Assembly (NCBI RefSeq): GCF_014192105.1
Contig: NZ_JACHXK010000032.1
Location: 1 to 54,467, forward strand
Length of the DNA stretch: 54,467 nt
Origin: Paenibacillus phyllosphaerae
GTDB taxonomy: Bacteria; Bacillota; Bacilli; Paenibacillales; Paenibacillaceae
Reading direction: 5' to 3'
Position numbers and translations under genes: made by a program. Below the pieces are notes generated by a model that was given only the letters and a program-made list of their open reading frames with translations, ran no database searches and had not been told where the DNA came from. Within the stretch, counting starts at the first letter, position 1. The number at the start of each line of letters is the position of its first letter. Shown here piece by piece: positions 1-8,915 of this stretch.

Positions 1-69
1 ACAAAACGGCGTCGCTTCCGACGTGATCCACAAAAGTACCTTCAAGAAGCCGAAACTAAGCATTGTATG

Positions 70-771
70 TTAATTGGTCAGTCGTAGTTTTTTTTGAAGC
101 ATACGAAGCAGCATGGTTTCATTCATGGTCAAAGAAGCGGTATAACGCCCTTCATGATTAAGCAGTGCCGTTCGGGACAGCTGCAGCTCGGAATCCAGGT
201 TAATTTGCGGAAGAGCAGGCGTCTGTCCCTTGTCCAAAATTGTCCGTTGAAGCTCTTGAAGCGTTGTCTCGACGCCCAAGGAACTTGAATTTACGGACTC
301 TTGAAGGCTAATCAGCTGTAGCGGCAAAATCGGTTTGTCTTTGGGCTGGTACTTAAATAAATCGCGAAGCTGACCATCAAAAACCATAACGCGAGAGGTG
401 AGAGGATTGCGCCCATCACGGAAGAAGACATCCAAATATCGAAACCACTCTTGTTTATTTTCCACCAGATGCTTACTGAGGACGATAACCTGAAGTTTAC
501 GTGGTTGGAAAACGCCGATTGCCCTTATTGCGGCTTTATTTCGGCCCGCACGAGGCGAGGGTGCATGGATGATAGTCTCTTGGGTTTTCTTCTTCGCATT
601 TTTGTTGAAGGCCGGGATTGAACTATAAATGATTAAATCTCCATTCTCATCGAGGTCAAACCCGAGCACGAGCGTAAAAGCAGCTTCCTCCATATCCAGA
701 CGGTCGTAGCATCCCGAAAGCGTCAACAGTAAGGCGATTGCTATCGGCAGATTCAGGAAGCGTAGTTTCAT
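70..771 (-). pseudogene. Ger(x)C-type germination lipoprotein, C-terminally truncated
   Basis: This is the third gene of a gerA-gerB-gerC operon and would encode the membrane-anchored lipoprotein subunit of a spore germinant receptor. The preferred start is the ATG at 771, because it overlaps the gerB stop as ATGA and opens directly into a lipoprotein signal (MKLRFLNLPIAIALLLTLSGC, Cys at residue 21). The mature N-terminus (YDRLDMEE, then VLGFDLDE) is typical of the family. The product has only about 234 residues against roughly 370-400 for full-length members and stops just after the NETMLLRMLQ stretch, so the C-terminal domain is missing. None of the three frames in the remaining 69 bases restores it. 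A deletion, an insertion at the edge or a sequence error are all possible. It is probably non-functional. Confidence 0.75.
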
Positions 772-1871
772 AGTTGGTTCCTTTCCGTTTTCACTCGTCC
801 ATAAATCCATAACAATGCGATCAGACAACTGGGGGCTGCATATTCGATTGCAATCCCGGATTCGCCAAGCCATATACTAATTTTCTCAAGCTCATCATAA
901 GTGGGGATATAGAATATGGAGCTTGTCCCGATCATGAAGAGGATCAGACGCAATGGTATTCGATGATCGGCTCTTCCCATAACCCAAGATAGACAGAACA
1001 CCGTGAAATAAAGCGGCGGTATCCACGATAGGGAAAAGATAAAAGCGTAAAACGCGATGAACAAGCCCTCTACCTGTTCGATGAATGACAATTCGATCGA
1101 TTTCAAGACATAGATCGCCGGTTGGTGGATGATTGTGGCTTCGTCAGGGCTTAAGAACATCGTGCAAATTAGCGTAATCGACAAATAAGATAAGATCGAC
1201 AGACTGTTTGCGATCAGCAACGCGATAGGCGCTTTCTTCTGATGCTTAATAAAAGGATAAAGAATGATCGAAGAAACGAACCCGAGATAATAAAATAGGG
1301 TTCCCGGCACGGCTGATAAAACCGGCTGCCAGCCCCCTTTAAGTATCGGCAAAAGGTAGAGTACATGCAGATGCTTGACGGTATACATATAGACAAGCGG
1401 GATCCACAGCGAAATAAACACCGCGAATTCCGCATATCGTCCCACAATCCGGAGTCCATTGCGTACAATCGTATAGGTAGGCAGCAACAGCATGAGCATG
1501 ATCAGGAATGCCGGCGTTTCCATCAGCATCCGTCCCTTGATTAATCGAACCGTATAGATCAACCCATCATAGGCGTACAGCAGAAAATACAAAGCAAACA
1601 GGATGGCGGCCGCTCGGCCGGCCCATGTGCCGAATTTTTGCTTCAATAAATCGAATAGCGTGCCATGAGGGCTTTTTTTCATGAGCTGAATGGTAATGAA
1701 ACTGGCCGCCATGGTGATCAATCCGCTGATCAGGATCGTGATCCAGCCATCCGTTCCGACTTTAGTGGCCATCATGCCGGGGATTTCGATGAACCCGAAA
1801 CTAACGGACATGCCATTGATCAGCATGATATATTGCATAAGCGTAATATCATTAAGTGCGTATGGTTTCAC
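768..1871 (-). CDS. GerB-type spore germination permease
   Basis: A polytopic inner-membrane protein of 367 residues with about ten hydrophobic segments, of the GerAB/GerKB (APC-superfamily) type. It is the subunit thought to bind the germinant and sits in the inner membrane of the dormant spore with GerA and GerC partners. The start is a GTG at 1871 that overlaps the gerA stop as GTGA, and the stop overlaps gerC as ATGA, so the three genes are translationally coupled. The N-terminus (NDITLMQYIMLINGMSVSFG) and length match the family. The germinant cannot be predicted from the sequence. Forespore-specific sigma-G expression is known for the family, but no clear promoter was assigned here. Confidence 0.9.
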   Translation of the reverse strand: MKPYALNDITLMQYIMLINGMSVSFGFIEIPGMMATKVGTDGWITILISGLITMAASFITIQLMKKSPHGTLFDLLKQKFGTWAGRAAAILFALYFLLYAYDGLIYTVRLIKGRMLMETPAFLIMLMLLLPTYTIVRNGLRIVGRYAEFAVFISLWIPLVYMYTVKHLHVLYLLPILKGGWQPVLSAVPGTLFYYLGFVSSIILYPFIKHQKKAPIALLIANSLSILSYLSITLICTMFLSPDEATIIHQPAIYVLKSIELSFIEQVEGLFIAFYAFIFSLSWIPPLYFTVFCLSWVMGRADHRIPLRLILFMIGTSSIFYIPTYDELEKISIWLGESGIAIEYAAPSCLIALLWIYGRVKTERNQL

Positions 1872-3406
1872 GATCCATCACCTTCTGGTTTATTATCGCC
1901 CTGCCTGACCGATTGCGTGGCGTGCACGCTAAGCGGACGTTTGGTCATTTTCCACAGCGGCGCCCGGATCAGCGTGTCTTTCCAGTCTGCGAATCGCATC
2001 GGAGCAAATGGACTTCCAAAGGGAGTGCCAAGCGATTCGAGCGCGATCAAGTGTCCTGTTAATGTCATTAAGCCGATGACGATGCCGAAAATGCCAAAGA
2101 ACGAAGCCGCAATCATCATGAGGAAACGGATCAGGCGAACGCCTGCGACCAAATCGTAATTAGGCAAAATAAACGAAGCAATCGCGGTAAAGGCGACGAC
2201 AATGACCATGATGTTGCTGATTAATCCCGCTTGAACGATCGCTTGGCCGATTACGATGCCTCCGACGATGCCGACCGTTTGTCCGACCGGAGCCGGCAGC
2301 CGAACCCCCGCTTCCCTCATCATCTCTAGCGTCAACTCCATGAAGATCGCTTCAATAAACGGCGAGAACGGCACGCTGCCTCGATTTTCGCCGATCGTAA
2401 GCAGCAGCTTTACCGGAATCAACTCAAAGTTATACGAGATAACGGCAATATAGAAAGCCGGCAAACAAATGGCCACAAAGAAGGCGAAGAAGCGAAGAAG
2501 GCGTATGAATGTCGCGATCGACCATCTTGTGCTGTAATCATCCACGCTTTGAAAAAAAGAAGTGAATGTGGTCGGACCGACGATAACGCTTGGCGAGCGG
2601 TCAACTAAGACCACCAATCGTCCTTGGGCTAATTGGGAAGCAGCCGTATCCGGCCGTTCGGTCAGCATCAACTGAGGAAAAGGCGAGTAGGGGTTATCCT
2701 CAATCAACTCAGAGAGCTCACCGGTATTAATGATCACGTCTACATCGATGCGACTGATACGATCTTGCAGCTCTTGCCTGATCTCAGGGTGGGCGACATC
2801 CTCCAGATAGAGCATGCTGACTCGGGTATCACCGCGCCTGCCGACTTGGAAGTTCCGGATCTTGAGCTCTTGATGAGGGAGATAGCGCCGGATAAGGGCT
2901 ATATTCTGATCGACCGACTCGATAAAACCTTGATGCGCGCCTTTAAGCGAGGTCTCCAGCTGCGGATCCTCGATGGCTCGCTGGGGCCATCCCTGCGTGC
3001 CCATTGTCAACACTTCAGCGCTTCCATCCACGAATAACGCGCTGTTCCCCTTCAGGATGTTGCTCGTAATCGAAGCCCATTCATTTTGTACGGTCATACG
3101 TCCAACCGTCATCACGGCATGGTTGAATGGACCGCTGGCGTTCAGCAGAGGTTTGATCACATTATTATTGATCGAGTTCTTGTCGGTCAGGCCTTCGATA
3201 TAGACGAGGGCAGCTTGTCCTCCCGTATCCCCAATGGGAATCATCCGAATATTCATATCCGGCGTTTCCGTAAATAAACGGCGCAGCACTTGAAGATTTT
3301 CTTCCAAGTCATAAGAAACAGGCTCGTAAGCCGCGACGGATGAGGCCGATCGGTTATTTGCTGCATGCGAAAAAGGTTTTCGGCGGAGCCATGACCGTAC
3401 GTTCAT
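1868..3406 (-). CDS. GerA-family spore germination protein
   Basis: First gene of the operon, encoding the large subunit of a nutrient germinant receptor. About 290 soluble N-terminal residues are followed by a membrane domain with several segments (FIRLLRFFAFFVAICLPAFY, then a Gly/Ile-rich pair around VGIVGGIVIGQAIVQAG), the usual GerAA architecture. The motif PFSPFIEAIFMELTLEMMRE just before the central membrane pair is also typical. The reading frame can start at a GTG at 3415, but the ATG at 3406 is preferred because a GAGGTG Shine-Dalgarno lies six bases before it. The length of about 512 residues is normal. With the truncated gerC downstream, this receptor may be inactive. Confidence 0.9.
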   Translation of the reverse strand: MNVRSWLRRKPFSHAANNRSASSVAAYEPVSYDLEENLQVLRRLFTETPDMNIRMIPIGDTGGQAALVYIEGLTDKNSINNNVIKPLLNASGPFNHAVMTVGRMTVQNEWASITSNILKGNSALFVDGSAEVLTMGTQGWPQRAIEDPQLETSLKGAHQGFIESVDQNIALIRRYLPHQELKIRNFQVGRRGDTRVSMLYLEDVAHPEIRQELQDRISRIDVDVIINTGELSELIEDNPYSPFPQLMLTERPDTAASQLAQGRLVVLVDRSPSVIVGPTTFTSFFQSVDDYSTRWSIATFIRLLRFFAFFVAICLPAFYIAVISYNFELIPVKLLLTIGENRGSVPFSPFIEAIFMELTLEMMREAGVRLPAPVGQTVGIVGGIVIGQAIVQAGLISNIMVIVVAFTAIASFILPNYDLVAGVRLIRFLMMIAASFFGIFGIVIGLMTLTGHLIALESLGTPFGSPFAPMRFADWKDTLIRAPLWKMTKRPLSVHATQSVRQGDNKPEGDGS

Positions 3407-3512
3407 CTCTTTCACCTCACCACGAAATTATTTCCAATTGACGGATTTCGTATGCGAAGGTGTTGCAGGCGAGATTCCCTTCTGCCGGGAAGAGGGAGGT
3501 CAGAACGATACA

Positions 3513-3577
3513 GTCGTTTCGTCCCCCCAGCTTCCCGTTTTGCCCTATCTCTTATCGCAAGCGTCATTTAATACAAT
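3513..3577 (+). promoter_or_regulatory. Candidate YesN-type operator and promoter before the permease gene
   Basis: The segment 3538-3546 reads TTTTGCCCT, identical to the downstream half of the repeat at 8806-8814, and a weaker copy lies 21 bases upstream (GTCGTTTCGTCCC at 3513). A -10-like TACAAT lies at 3572-3577, with the same repeat-to--10 distance as at the binding-protein promoter (26 against 25 bases). The upstream half-site matches at only about 8 of 13 positions. Confidence 0.4.
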
Positions 3578-3605
3578 GAAGCTATAAGAGGGAGGAGATG
3601 AAAGC

Positions 3606-4496
3606 ATGCATAAAAATCGAATCGGAGCTTATTTGTTCAGTTTTCCCAGCTTCTTTCTGACAATCGCTCTTGGCATATATCCGGTGCTCTGGGCCCTTCG
3701 TTATATGTTCTATGATTATCAGGGGTATGGGACGCCGCGATTCATCGGGATCGGGAATTTCGAGCGGGTTGCTCGGGACGCCGAATTTTGGCAGTCGGTC
3801 GCGAACACCTTCGTATATGCGGGCGGAAAGTTAATCATCACGCTTCCTCTATCGCTAATCTTGGCCGTTATATTAAACCGCAAGCTCCGCGGTCGCCACA
3901 TTTTTCGAGCGGTCTTTTTCCTGCCGACGATATTCAGCGCTTCGGTCATGTCTATCGTGTTCTATATCGTATTCAACTCGTACAACGGCATTATCAATCA
4001 ATATCTGCTGAAGCTGGGAATCGTAACCGAGCCCGTGGACTGGCTTGGCGCAGGCTTCGCGATGCTGACGACGATCATTATCGCGGTATGGGGAGCCGTG
4101 GGGAACTATATGCTGCTCTTTATTGCCGGACTTCAGAATATTCCGGAGGATGTGTACGAGGCGGCCTCCATCGATGGCGTCAATCCTGCTCAGCGGCTGT
4201 GGTACATTACCATTCCGATGTTGGGGCCCGTGCTCCAGATGATCATTATGCTGGCGATCACAACCTCCTTGAAGGGTTACGAGAGCATCATGGTATTAAC
4301 GGAAGGCGGCCCGTTCGGCAAGACGGAAGTCATGTATCTATACCTCTATAAGTTGTTCTTCCCGCTCACGACTACAGGCTCCTCCGTACAAAATATCGGT
4401 TACGGCAGCGCAGTCGGTTTCACGACGGCCATAATCGTCGGATTGGTGACGTGGATGTACTTCTGGTTGTCCAAAAAACTGAACAACGTCTATTAG
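3606..4496 (+). CDS. ABC sugar transporter permease, MalF/UgpA type
   Basis: A 296-residue inner-membrane permease of the CUT1 carbohydrate-uptake family with six predicted membrane segments. The cytoplasmic EAA loop that docks the ATPase is clear (EAASIDGVNPAQRLWYITIP). The start ATG has a strong GGAGGAG ribosome site. It is followed 11 bases later by the second permease and then by a two-component system and a binding protein, so the group is one sugar-uptake module. No ATP-binding subunit is encoded, which is usual for Firmicutes that share an MsmX-type ATPase. The proximity of heparinase-type and toroid-like genes downstream suggests an oligosaccharide substrate. Confidence 0.92.
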   Translation: MHKNRIGAYLFSFPSFFLTIALGIYPVLWALRYMFYDYQGYGTPRFIGIGNFERVARDAEFWQSVANTFVYAGGKLIITLPLSLILAVILNRKLRGRHIFRAVFFLPTIFSASVMSIVFYIVFNSYNGIINQYLLKLGIVTEPVDWLGAGFAMLTTIIIAVWGAVGNYMLLFIAGLQNIPEDVYEAASIDGVNPAQRLWYITIPMLGPVLQMIIMLAITTSLKGYESIMVLTEGGPFGKTEVMYLYLYKLFFPLTTTGSSVQNIGYGSAVGFTTAIIVGLVTWMYFWLSKKLNNVY

Positions 4497-4507
4497 GGGG
4501 GAAGACA

Positions 4508-5344
4508 ATGATCATTCGCAAAATGCTGCTCCGCTCGCCGGTATGGGCGCTTCTGCTCATCACGGCTGGATTTATGCTATTCCCGATCGTAACCGCTATA
4601 CTCGGCTCCTTCAAGACGAACTTGGAGCTCACGACAGGCGCGACGCTTCTCCCTGCCGATTGGCAATTCAAGAACTATGTGCAAGCCTGGAACCAAGCCG
4701 ATTTCTCCGGCTTTACCTTTAATAGCATCTATGTAGCCGTCTTTGCTACGGCGGGCACGTTGCTCGTAGCGGCCATGGCAGCTTATGCGGTCGATCGCGT
4801 CGCTTTTAAGGGGAAGAAATTGTACATTTTCATCCAATCCTTTACGCTATTTATCTCGATTGGCGCGGTCGTTCTGCGGCCTCAATTCAATCTTATGGTA
4901 GCGATAGGTTTACAGAAATCGCTTTGGGGTGTCATAATCATTATCATCAGCGCGCATGCGACGGCGTTCTTCATGGTGATCGGCTTTTTCCGAGGCATAC
5001 CGAAGGATCTGGACGAAGCCGCGTTGATCGATGGATGTAATTTCTATTCCACGTTCTGGCGAATCATTCTGCCGCTCCTGAAACCCGCATTGGCAGTCGT
5101 GGCGCTGTTTACGTTCCGGAATGCATGGAATGAATACATTCTGCCCCTGGTGTTCTCGCTATCGAGGCCCGATCTTCAGACGCTGCCCGTCGGATTGGCG
5201 AACTTGAGATACGGGGCAGGGGCAGCCGTCGAGAACCAACTGATGCTGGCCGGCGCTTGTATTTCGATCCTGCCTTTGCTGATCGTGTATGTATTCGCGA
5301 ATCGCTCATTCATGCAAGTAACGGTAGGCTCCGTCAAAGGGTAA
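4508..5344 (+). CDS. ABC sugar transporter permease, MalG/UgpE type
   Basis: Second CUT1 permease, about 278 residues, with six membrane segments and the EAA loop (DEAALIDGCNFYSTFWRIIL). The frame is open further upstream, but the ATG at 4508 is chosen because a run of G and A (AGGGGGGAAG) precedes it and it lies just after the first permease gene. It would form the transmembrane heterodimer with the 3606 product. The gene order permease-permease-kinase-regulator-binding protein is slightly unusual, since the binding protein usually comes first in such operons. Confidence 0.92.
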   Translation: MIIRKMLLRSPVWALLLITAGFMLFPIVTAILGSFKTNLELTTGATLLPADWQFKNYVQAWNQADFSGFTFNSIYVAVFATAGTLLVAAMAAYAVDRVAFKGKKLYIFIQSFTLFISIGAVVLRPQFNLMVAIGLQKSLWGVIIIIISAHATAFFMVIGFFRGIPKDLDEAALIDGCNFYSTFWRIILPLLKPALAVVALFTFRNAWNEYILPLVFSLSRPDLQTLPVGLANLRYGAGAAVENQLMLAGACISILPLLIVYVFANRSFMQVTVGSVKG

Positions 5345-5369
5345 GCGCTTAATCCCATAGATTGAGGCG

Positions 5370-7142
5370 ATGAATAACATGAAACGCATACTGAGAAAGA
5401 TGTCGCTCAAAAGACGGCTGTGGGTTTCATTCGTATTCTTGACCGTCGTTTGTATATCTGTCACGGGAACCTATGTTTCCGTGTTTTTTTCTAATCAAAT
5501 GAAAGCGCAAGCAGCCAAAACAAGCCAAGATACGCTTAACAAAACGGCGCAGGTATTCGACGAGCGCCTGCGCAATATCGTGGTGTCGATCTCCACCTTG
5601 ATGATGGGCGAATCGTTCCAAGAAACGATGCGCGATGTGCAGGCGAATAATAAGCAAGACTATTTTAAGAGACTGTCGCAGCTGCAAACGCCTTTTGCCC
5701 AAATGATGATGACCGAACAATCGATCGATTCCGTATTGATCCATACGCCGATCGGGGATTTCTACCCGACGGAAAATAGGAGAAGCACAACTTCCTTCGA
5801 GGAGACTTACATCAATGAGATGATCGTAAACGCTCAAACAAGGTGGAGCACGCTGTGGATACGGGGGCATGAGGAGGAACTGTTCCGCAGAGGCAATCCG
5901 GTCATTTCCTTGGTGATCAAACCATTGTTCGAGCGAACGCTGCCGAACGTGTACGTTGTCGTCAATATTCAAGAAGAACGCTTATTAGAGCTCATTCATG
6001 CCCATCTGCAGGAGGGGAGCCTAAGGCAGCTCATCATGGACCGCAGCAGCATGCCGGTGTTCTCCTCTGTCCCCGTTAGTACGGACAATAGCAAGTCGTT
6101 GCAAGAAGCGATCGGCGACAGCTCCACGGGACACTTCGAATATGTTGCGGACAGCGGCCTCCCGTTCTTGGTCAATTACGCGGCGCTGGATATGAACGCG
6201 GATTGGATGCTCGTGGGGTACCAATCCAAGTCCGACTTGCTTGCTCCTGTCCGGCACATGCGCTGGACAATCGTAACGATCATGGGCGTCTGCGTCGTGC
6301 TTGCGCTCATCATGTCCAGCATGCTGTCGGAGCTCTTGTTAAAGCCGTTGTTCAAGCTGAGAAACTTGATGTTGAAGGTAGAGACCAACCATCTGGATGT
6401 CAAATTCGAGAGCGTGTTCGAAGATGAAATCAGCCAGGTCGGCTACAAATTCAACCGGATGCTCGAACAGATTAAGGAATTGATCGAAGAGGTCAGATCG
6501 ACCGAGCAGGAGAAACGCAAATCGGAAATCAAGGCGCTGCAAGCGCAGATTGACCCCCATTTTCTCTATAACACCTTAAATACGATCTATTGGAAGAGCG
6601 AGATGCAAGAGCAACAAGCCGTCAGCGGGATGATCGTGTCGCTGTCGCAGCTGTTCCGGCTCGGCTTGAATAATGGCCATGAAATTACGACGCTGCGCCA
6701 AGAGCTCGAGCATGTATCGCAATATTTGAGTTTGCAGTCGATGTGCTATCCGGATTTGTTCTACTACGAAATCGCCGAAGTCGATGAAAAGCTATTAGAT
6801 GTTCCCATTCTTAAGATCCTGCTGCAGCCCCTCGTCGAAAATTCGATCTTGCATGGCTTTCAGGAGCTGCCTCACCAGGGACGGATCCGAATCGAAACTT
6901 CGGCCCAAGACGGCATGTTAACGATAAGCGTGAACGATAACGGCGTCGGCATGGATGTTCATCAAGTCCAGCAGATGTTGAGCCGGCGGGGCAAAGAATG
7001 TTCAAGCTATGCGCTCTCCAATGTTCGCGCCAGACTCGCGCTCTATTACGGCAGCAAAGCTTCCTTCATCCTGGAAAGCGAATCCTGCGTGCGAACGTCT
7101 GTCAGATTGGTCATTCCTATTCGTGAGGTGATAGAAGAATGA
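5370..7142 (+). CDS. Sensor histidine kinase, YesM type
   Basis: A 590-residue membrane sensor kinase. The N-terminal segment (VSFVFLTVVCISVTGTYVSV) and a second one near residues 297-317 flank an extracellular sensing region of about 250 residues. A HAMP linker follows, then the His_kinase domain with the motif QIDPHFLYNTLNTIYW (phosphoacceptor His near residue 396), then the ATPase domain with NSILHGF near residue 489 and DNGVGM near residue 523. This is the YesM/LytS-type arrangement. The stop overlaps the regulator gene as ATGA. By family and position it senses a sugar, perhaps through the binding protein, and controls this locus. A second possible start is the ATG at 5379. Confidence 0.93.
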   Translation: MNNMKRILRKMSLKRRLWVSFVFLTVVCISVTGTYVSVFFSNQMKAQAAKTSQDTLNKTAQVFDERLRNIVVSISTLMMGESFQETMRDVQANNKQDYFKRLSQLQTPFAQMMMTEQSIDSVLIHTPIGDFYPTENRRSTTSFEETYINEMIVNAQTRWSTLWIRGHEEELFRRGNPVISLVIKPLFERTLPNVYVVVNIQEERLLELIHAHLQEGSLRQLIMDRSSMPVFSSVPVSTDNSKSLQEAIGDSSTGHFEYVADSGLPFLVNYAALDMNADWMLVGYQSKSDLLAPVRHMRWTIVTIMGVCVVLALIMSSMLSELLLKPLFKLRNLMLKVETNHLDVKFESVFEDEISQVGYKFNRMLEQIKELIEEVRSTEQEKRKSEIKALQAQIDPHFLYNTLNTIYWKSEMQEQQAVSGMIVSLSQLFRLGLNNGHEITTLRQELEHVSQYLSLQSMCYPDLFYYEIAEVDEKLLDVPILKILLQPLVENSILHGFQELPHQGRIRIETSAQDGMLTISVNDNGVGMDVHQVQQMLSRRGKECSSYALSNVRARLALYYGSKASFILESESCVRTSVRLVIPIREVIEE

Positions 7143-8752
7143 ACGAAATTACGTTGTGCATGATGGACGATGTGCCAGCGGTCATCGACGGCCTGCTTAA
7201 GTTGATCCCTTGGGAACAACACGGAATCCGAATCGTGGGCACGGCTACCAACGGCCACGAAGGACTGAAGCTCATTCGAGACAAGAAGCCGGACATCGTG
7301 CTTACCGATATCCGAATGCCGATGAGCAGCGGAATCGATATGATCCGAGAGTTGAAGGAGACGTGCGAGGTTTTTCCGAAGGTGATTTTCTTCAGCGGCT
7401 ACTCCGATTTTGCCTATGCCCAGGAATCCGTCAGGCTTGGCGCCTTCGATTATTTGCTTAAGCCGTTCACCAAGCAGCAAATCGTCGACGTCGTCTTACG
7501 TGCCAAAGCGGAAATCGAATCCCAACGAATCGAACAGTCGGACCGGATGATGCTCGAGCGCAAATTAAGGGAGAGTCTGCCTTATTTACGCCAGGAGTAC
7601 TTCCGTTTGTTGATTCGGCACGATGAGCTGCCTGAGCTGGCGAGCCAAAAATGGGATCTGCTCGGTATCGATATGGGAACCCGCGGATTTATCGTCATGT
7701 CCGTTCAGATCGACGAATTGATGAACCTGCGCACAACGCTGCCTCTGCGGGAATTGGAGCTGAGCAGCTTCGCCGTCCAGAACATCATGGAGGAGACTTT
7801 GAACAAGCAGACGAAAGGGATCGTGCTCCGAGAGCAGCTGGGACAGTTCGTTATCGTGCTGAACCTGGACGAGGATGCGGACGTGCTCGCTATGGCGGAA
7901 AGCTGCAAATATAACGTCAAGCATTATTCGAAGCGGGAGATATCGATTGGCGTGGGCAGTTGGGTCGAAGGGATTGCGAAACTCGGGCTATCGTATGAAC
8001 AGGCCAAGACGGCGCTTAGCTACCAGTTCTACTCGGGGGCCAGCTGCATTATTTCCTACCGGGATATTGATCGGCAAGGCCATATGACGCCGCATTATTC
8101 CCCGGACAAGGAGACGGAACTGTTGTACTGCCTGCGCTCCGGGAACAGGGAGGGGACGGAACGATTGCTGGAGAGCATCTCGGAGGAATGCCTGCGATAC
8201 CCGGCGCCGCCTGATCCCGATGTCATGACGAACCTCTTCTATGGGCTAGCCTTCTCCATGTACCGCGTGATTGCCGAGAAAGCCGAGCCGAAGCAGCGAA
8301 TGTGGCTGGACGAACGATTGCGCGCCATGAAGAAAGGGAACTATTCGTCGACTTCCGAGCTTGTGCGGGATGTGAAGGATCTTGGGATCACGGGCTGCGA
8401 ATGGCTGCAGAAGCGGCAGAAGAATGACGTAGGCAGGCTTATTCATCAAGCCTTGCGATATGTGAGCGAGCGTCTGGGCAGCGACCTTACGGTGCAGGAA
8501 TGCGCCGGCGTCGTCCATTTGAGCCCGAGTTATTTCTCCAACTTGTTCAAGAAGGAAGTCGGAATGACCTTCATGCAGCACGTCACGTCTGCCCGAATGG
8601 AGAAGGCAAAGGAGCTGCTGCTGGAAGGGATGCAGGTACAGGATATTACATTCGAGCTCGGATATCGGGACAGGCCGTACTTCAGCGAACTGTTCAAGAA
8701 ACATACGGGCATGACGCCGTCCGAATTCCGCATGAAGTACGAGCGCGTCTAG
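7139..8752 (+). CDS. Response regulator, YesN type with AraC DNA-binding domain
   Basis: A 537-residue cytoplasmic regulator. The N-terminal receiver carries the phosphoacceptor Asp in LTDIRMPMSSG (near residue 56) and the Lys in LLKPFTKQQ. A middle region of about 300 residues is followed by a C-terminal AraC-type double helix-turn-helix (AGVVHLSPSYFSNLFKKEVG and the closing GYRDRPYFSELFKKHTGMTP). The gene overlaps the kinase gene by four bases and has a GAGGTG ribosome site. It is the cognate regulator of the 5370 kinase. Likely targets are the permease and binding-protein promoters, which both carry a similar pair of direct repeats (3513-3546 and 8780-8814). Confidence 0.93.
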   Translation: MNEITLCMMDDVPAVIDGLLKLIPWEQHGIRIVGTATNGHEGLKLIRDKKPDIVLTDIRMPMSSGIDMIRELKETCEVFPKVIFFSGYSDFAYAQESVRLGAFDYLLKPFTKQQIVDVVLRAKAEIESQRIEQSDRMMLERKLRESLPYLRQEYFRLLIRHDELPELASQKWDLLGIDMGTRGFIVMSVQIDELMNLRTTLPLRELELSSFAVQNIMEETLNKQTKGIVLREQLGQFVIVLNLDEDADVLAMAESCKYNVKHYSKREISIGVGSWVEGIAKLGLSYEQAKTALSYQFYSGASCIISYRDIDRQGHMTPHYSPDKETELLYCLRSGNREGTERLLESISEECLRYPAPPDPDVMTNLFYGLAFSMYRVIAEKAEPKQRMWLDERLRAMKKGNYSSTSELVRDVKDLGITGCEWLQKRQKNDVGRLIHQALRYVSERLGSDLTVQECAGVVHLSPSYFSNLFKKEVGMTFMQHVTSARMEKAKELLLEGMQVQDITFELGYRDRPYFSELFKKHTGMTPSEFRMKYERV

Positions 8753-8779
8753 CCGCAAGCCGATTAAAGCGGAATCAAA

Positions 8780-8844
8780 GTGATTTTCTCCTCTTAGAAT
8801 CGTGATTTTGCCCTTCATGGCCACAGACATATCGATGCTACACT
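8780..8844 (+). promoter_or_regulatory. Candidate YesN-type operator and promoter before the binding-protein gene
   Basis: Two copies of GTGATTTTnYCCT start at 8780 and 8802, 22 bases apart, or about two helical turns. They lie directly upstream of a weak promoter whose -10 would be TACACT (8839-8844), with a poor -35 at 8816-8821. This is the geometry expected for an AraC-family activator touching RNA polymerase. A related pair lies before the permease gene. Binding by the 7139 product is inference. Confidence 0.5.
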
Positions 8845-8915
8845 TAGGTCAGTAAGGCAAATGGCAAGGCTTGAGCCGAAGGGACACGACTTGCCTAACA
8901 AAAGGGGGACTGTGA

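Noticed and set aside
70..288. Single-base frameshift explaining the short first gerC
   Set aside because: No frame in the remaining 69 bases resumes the family pattern, unlike the second gerC.
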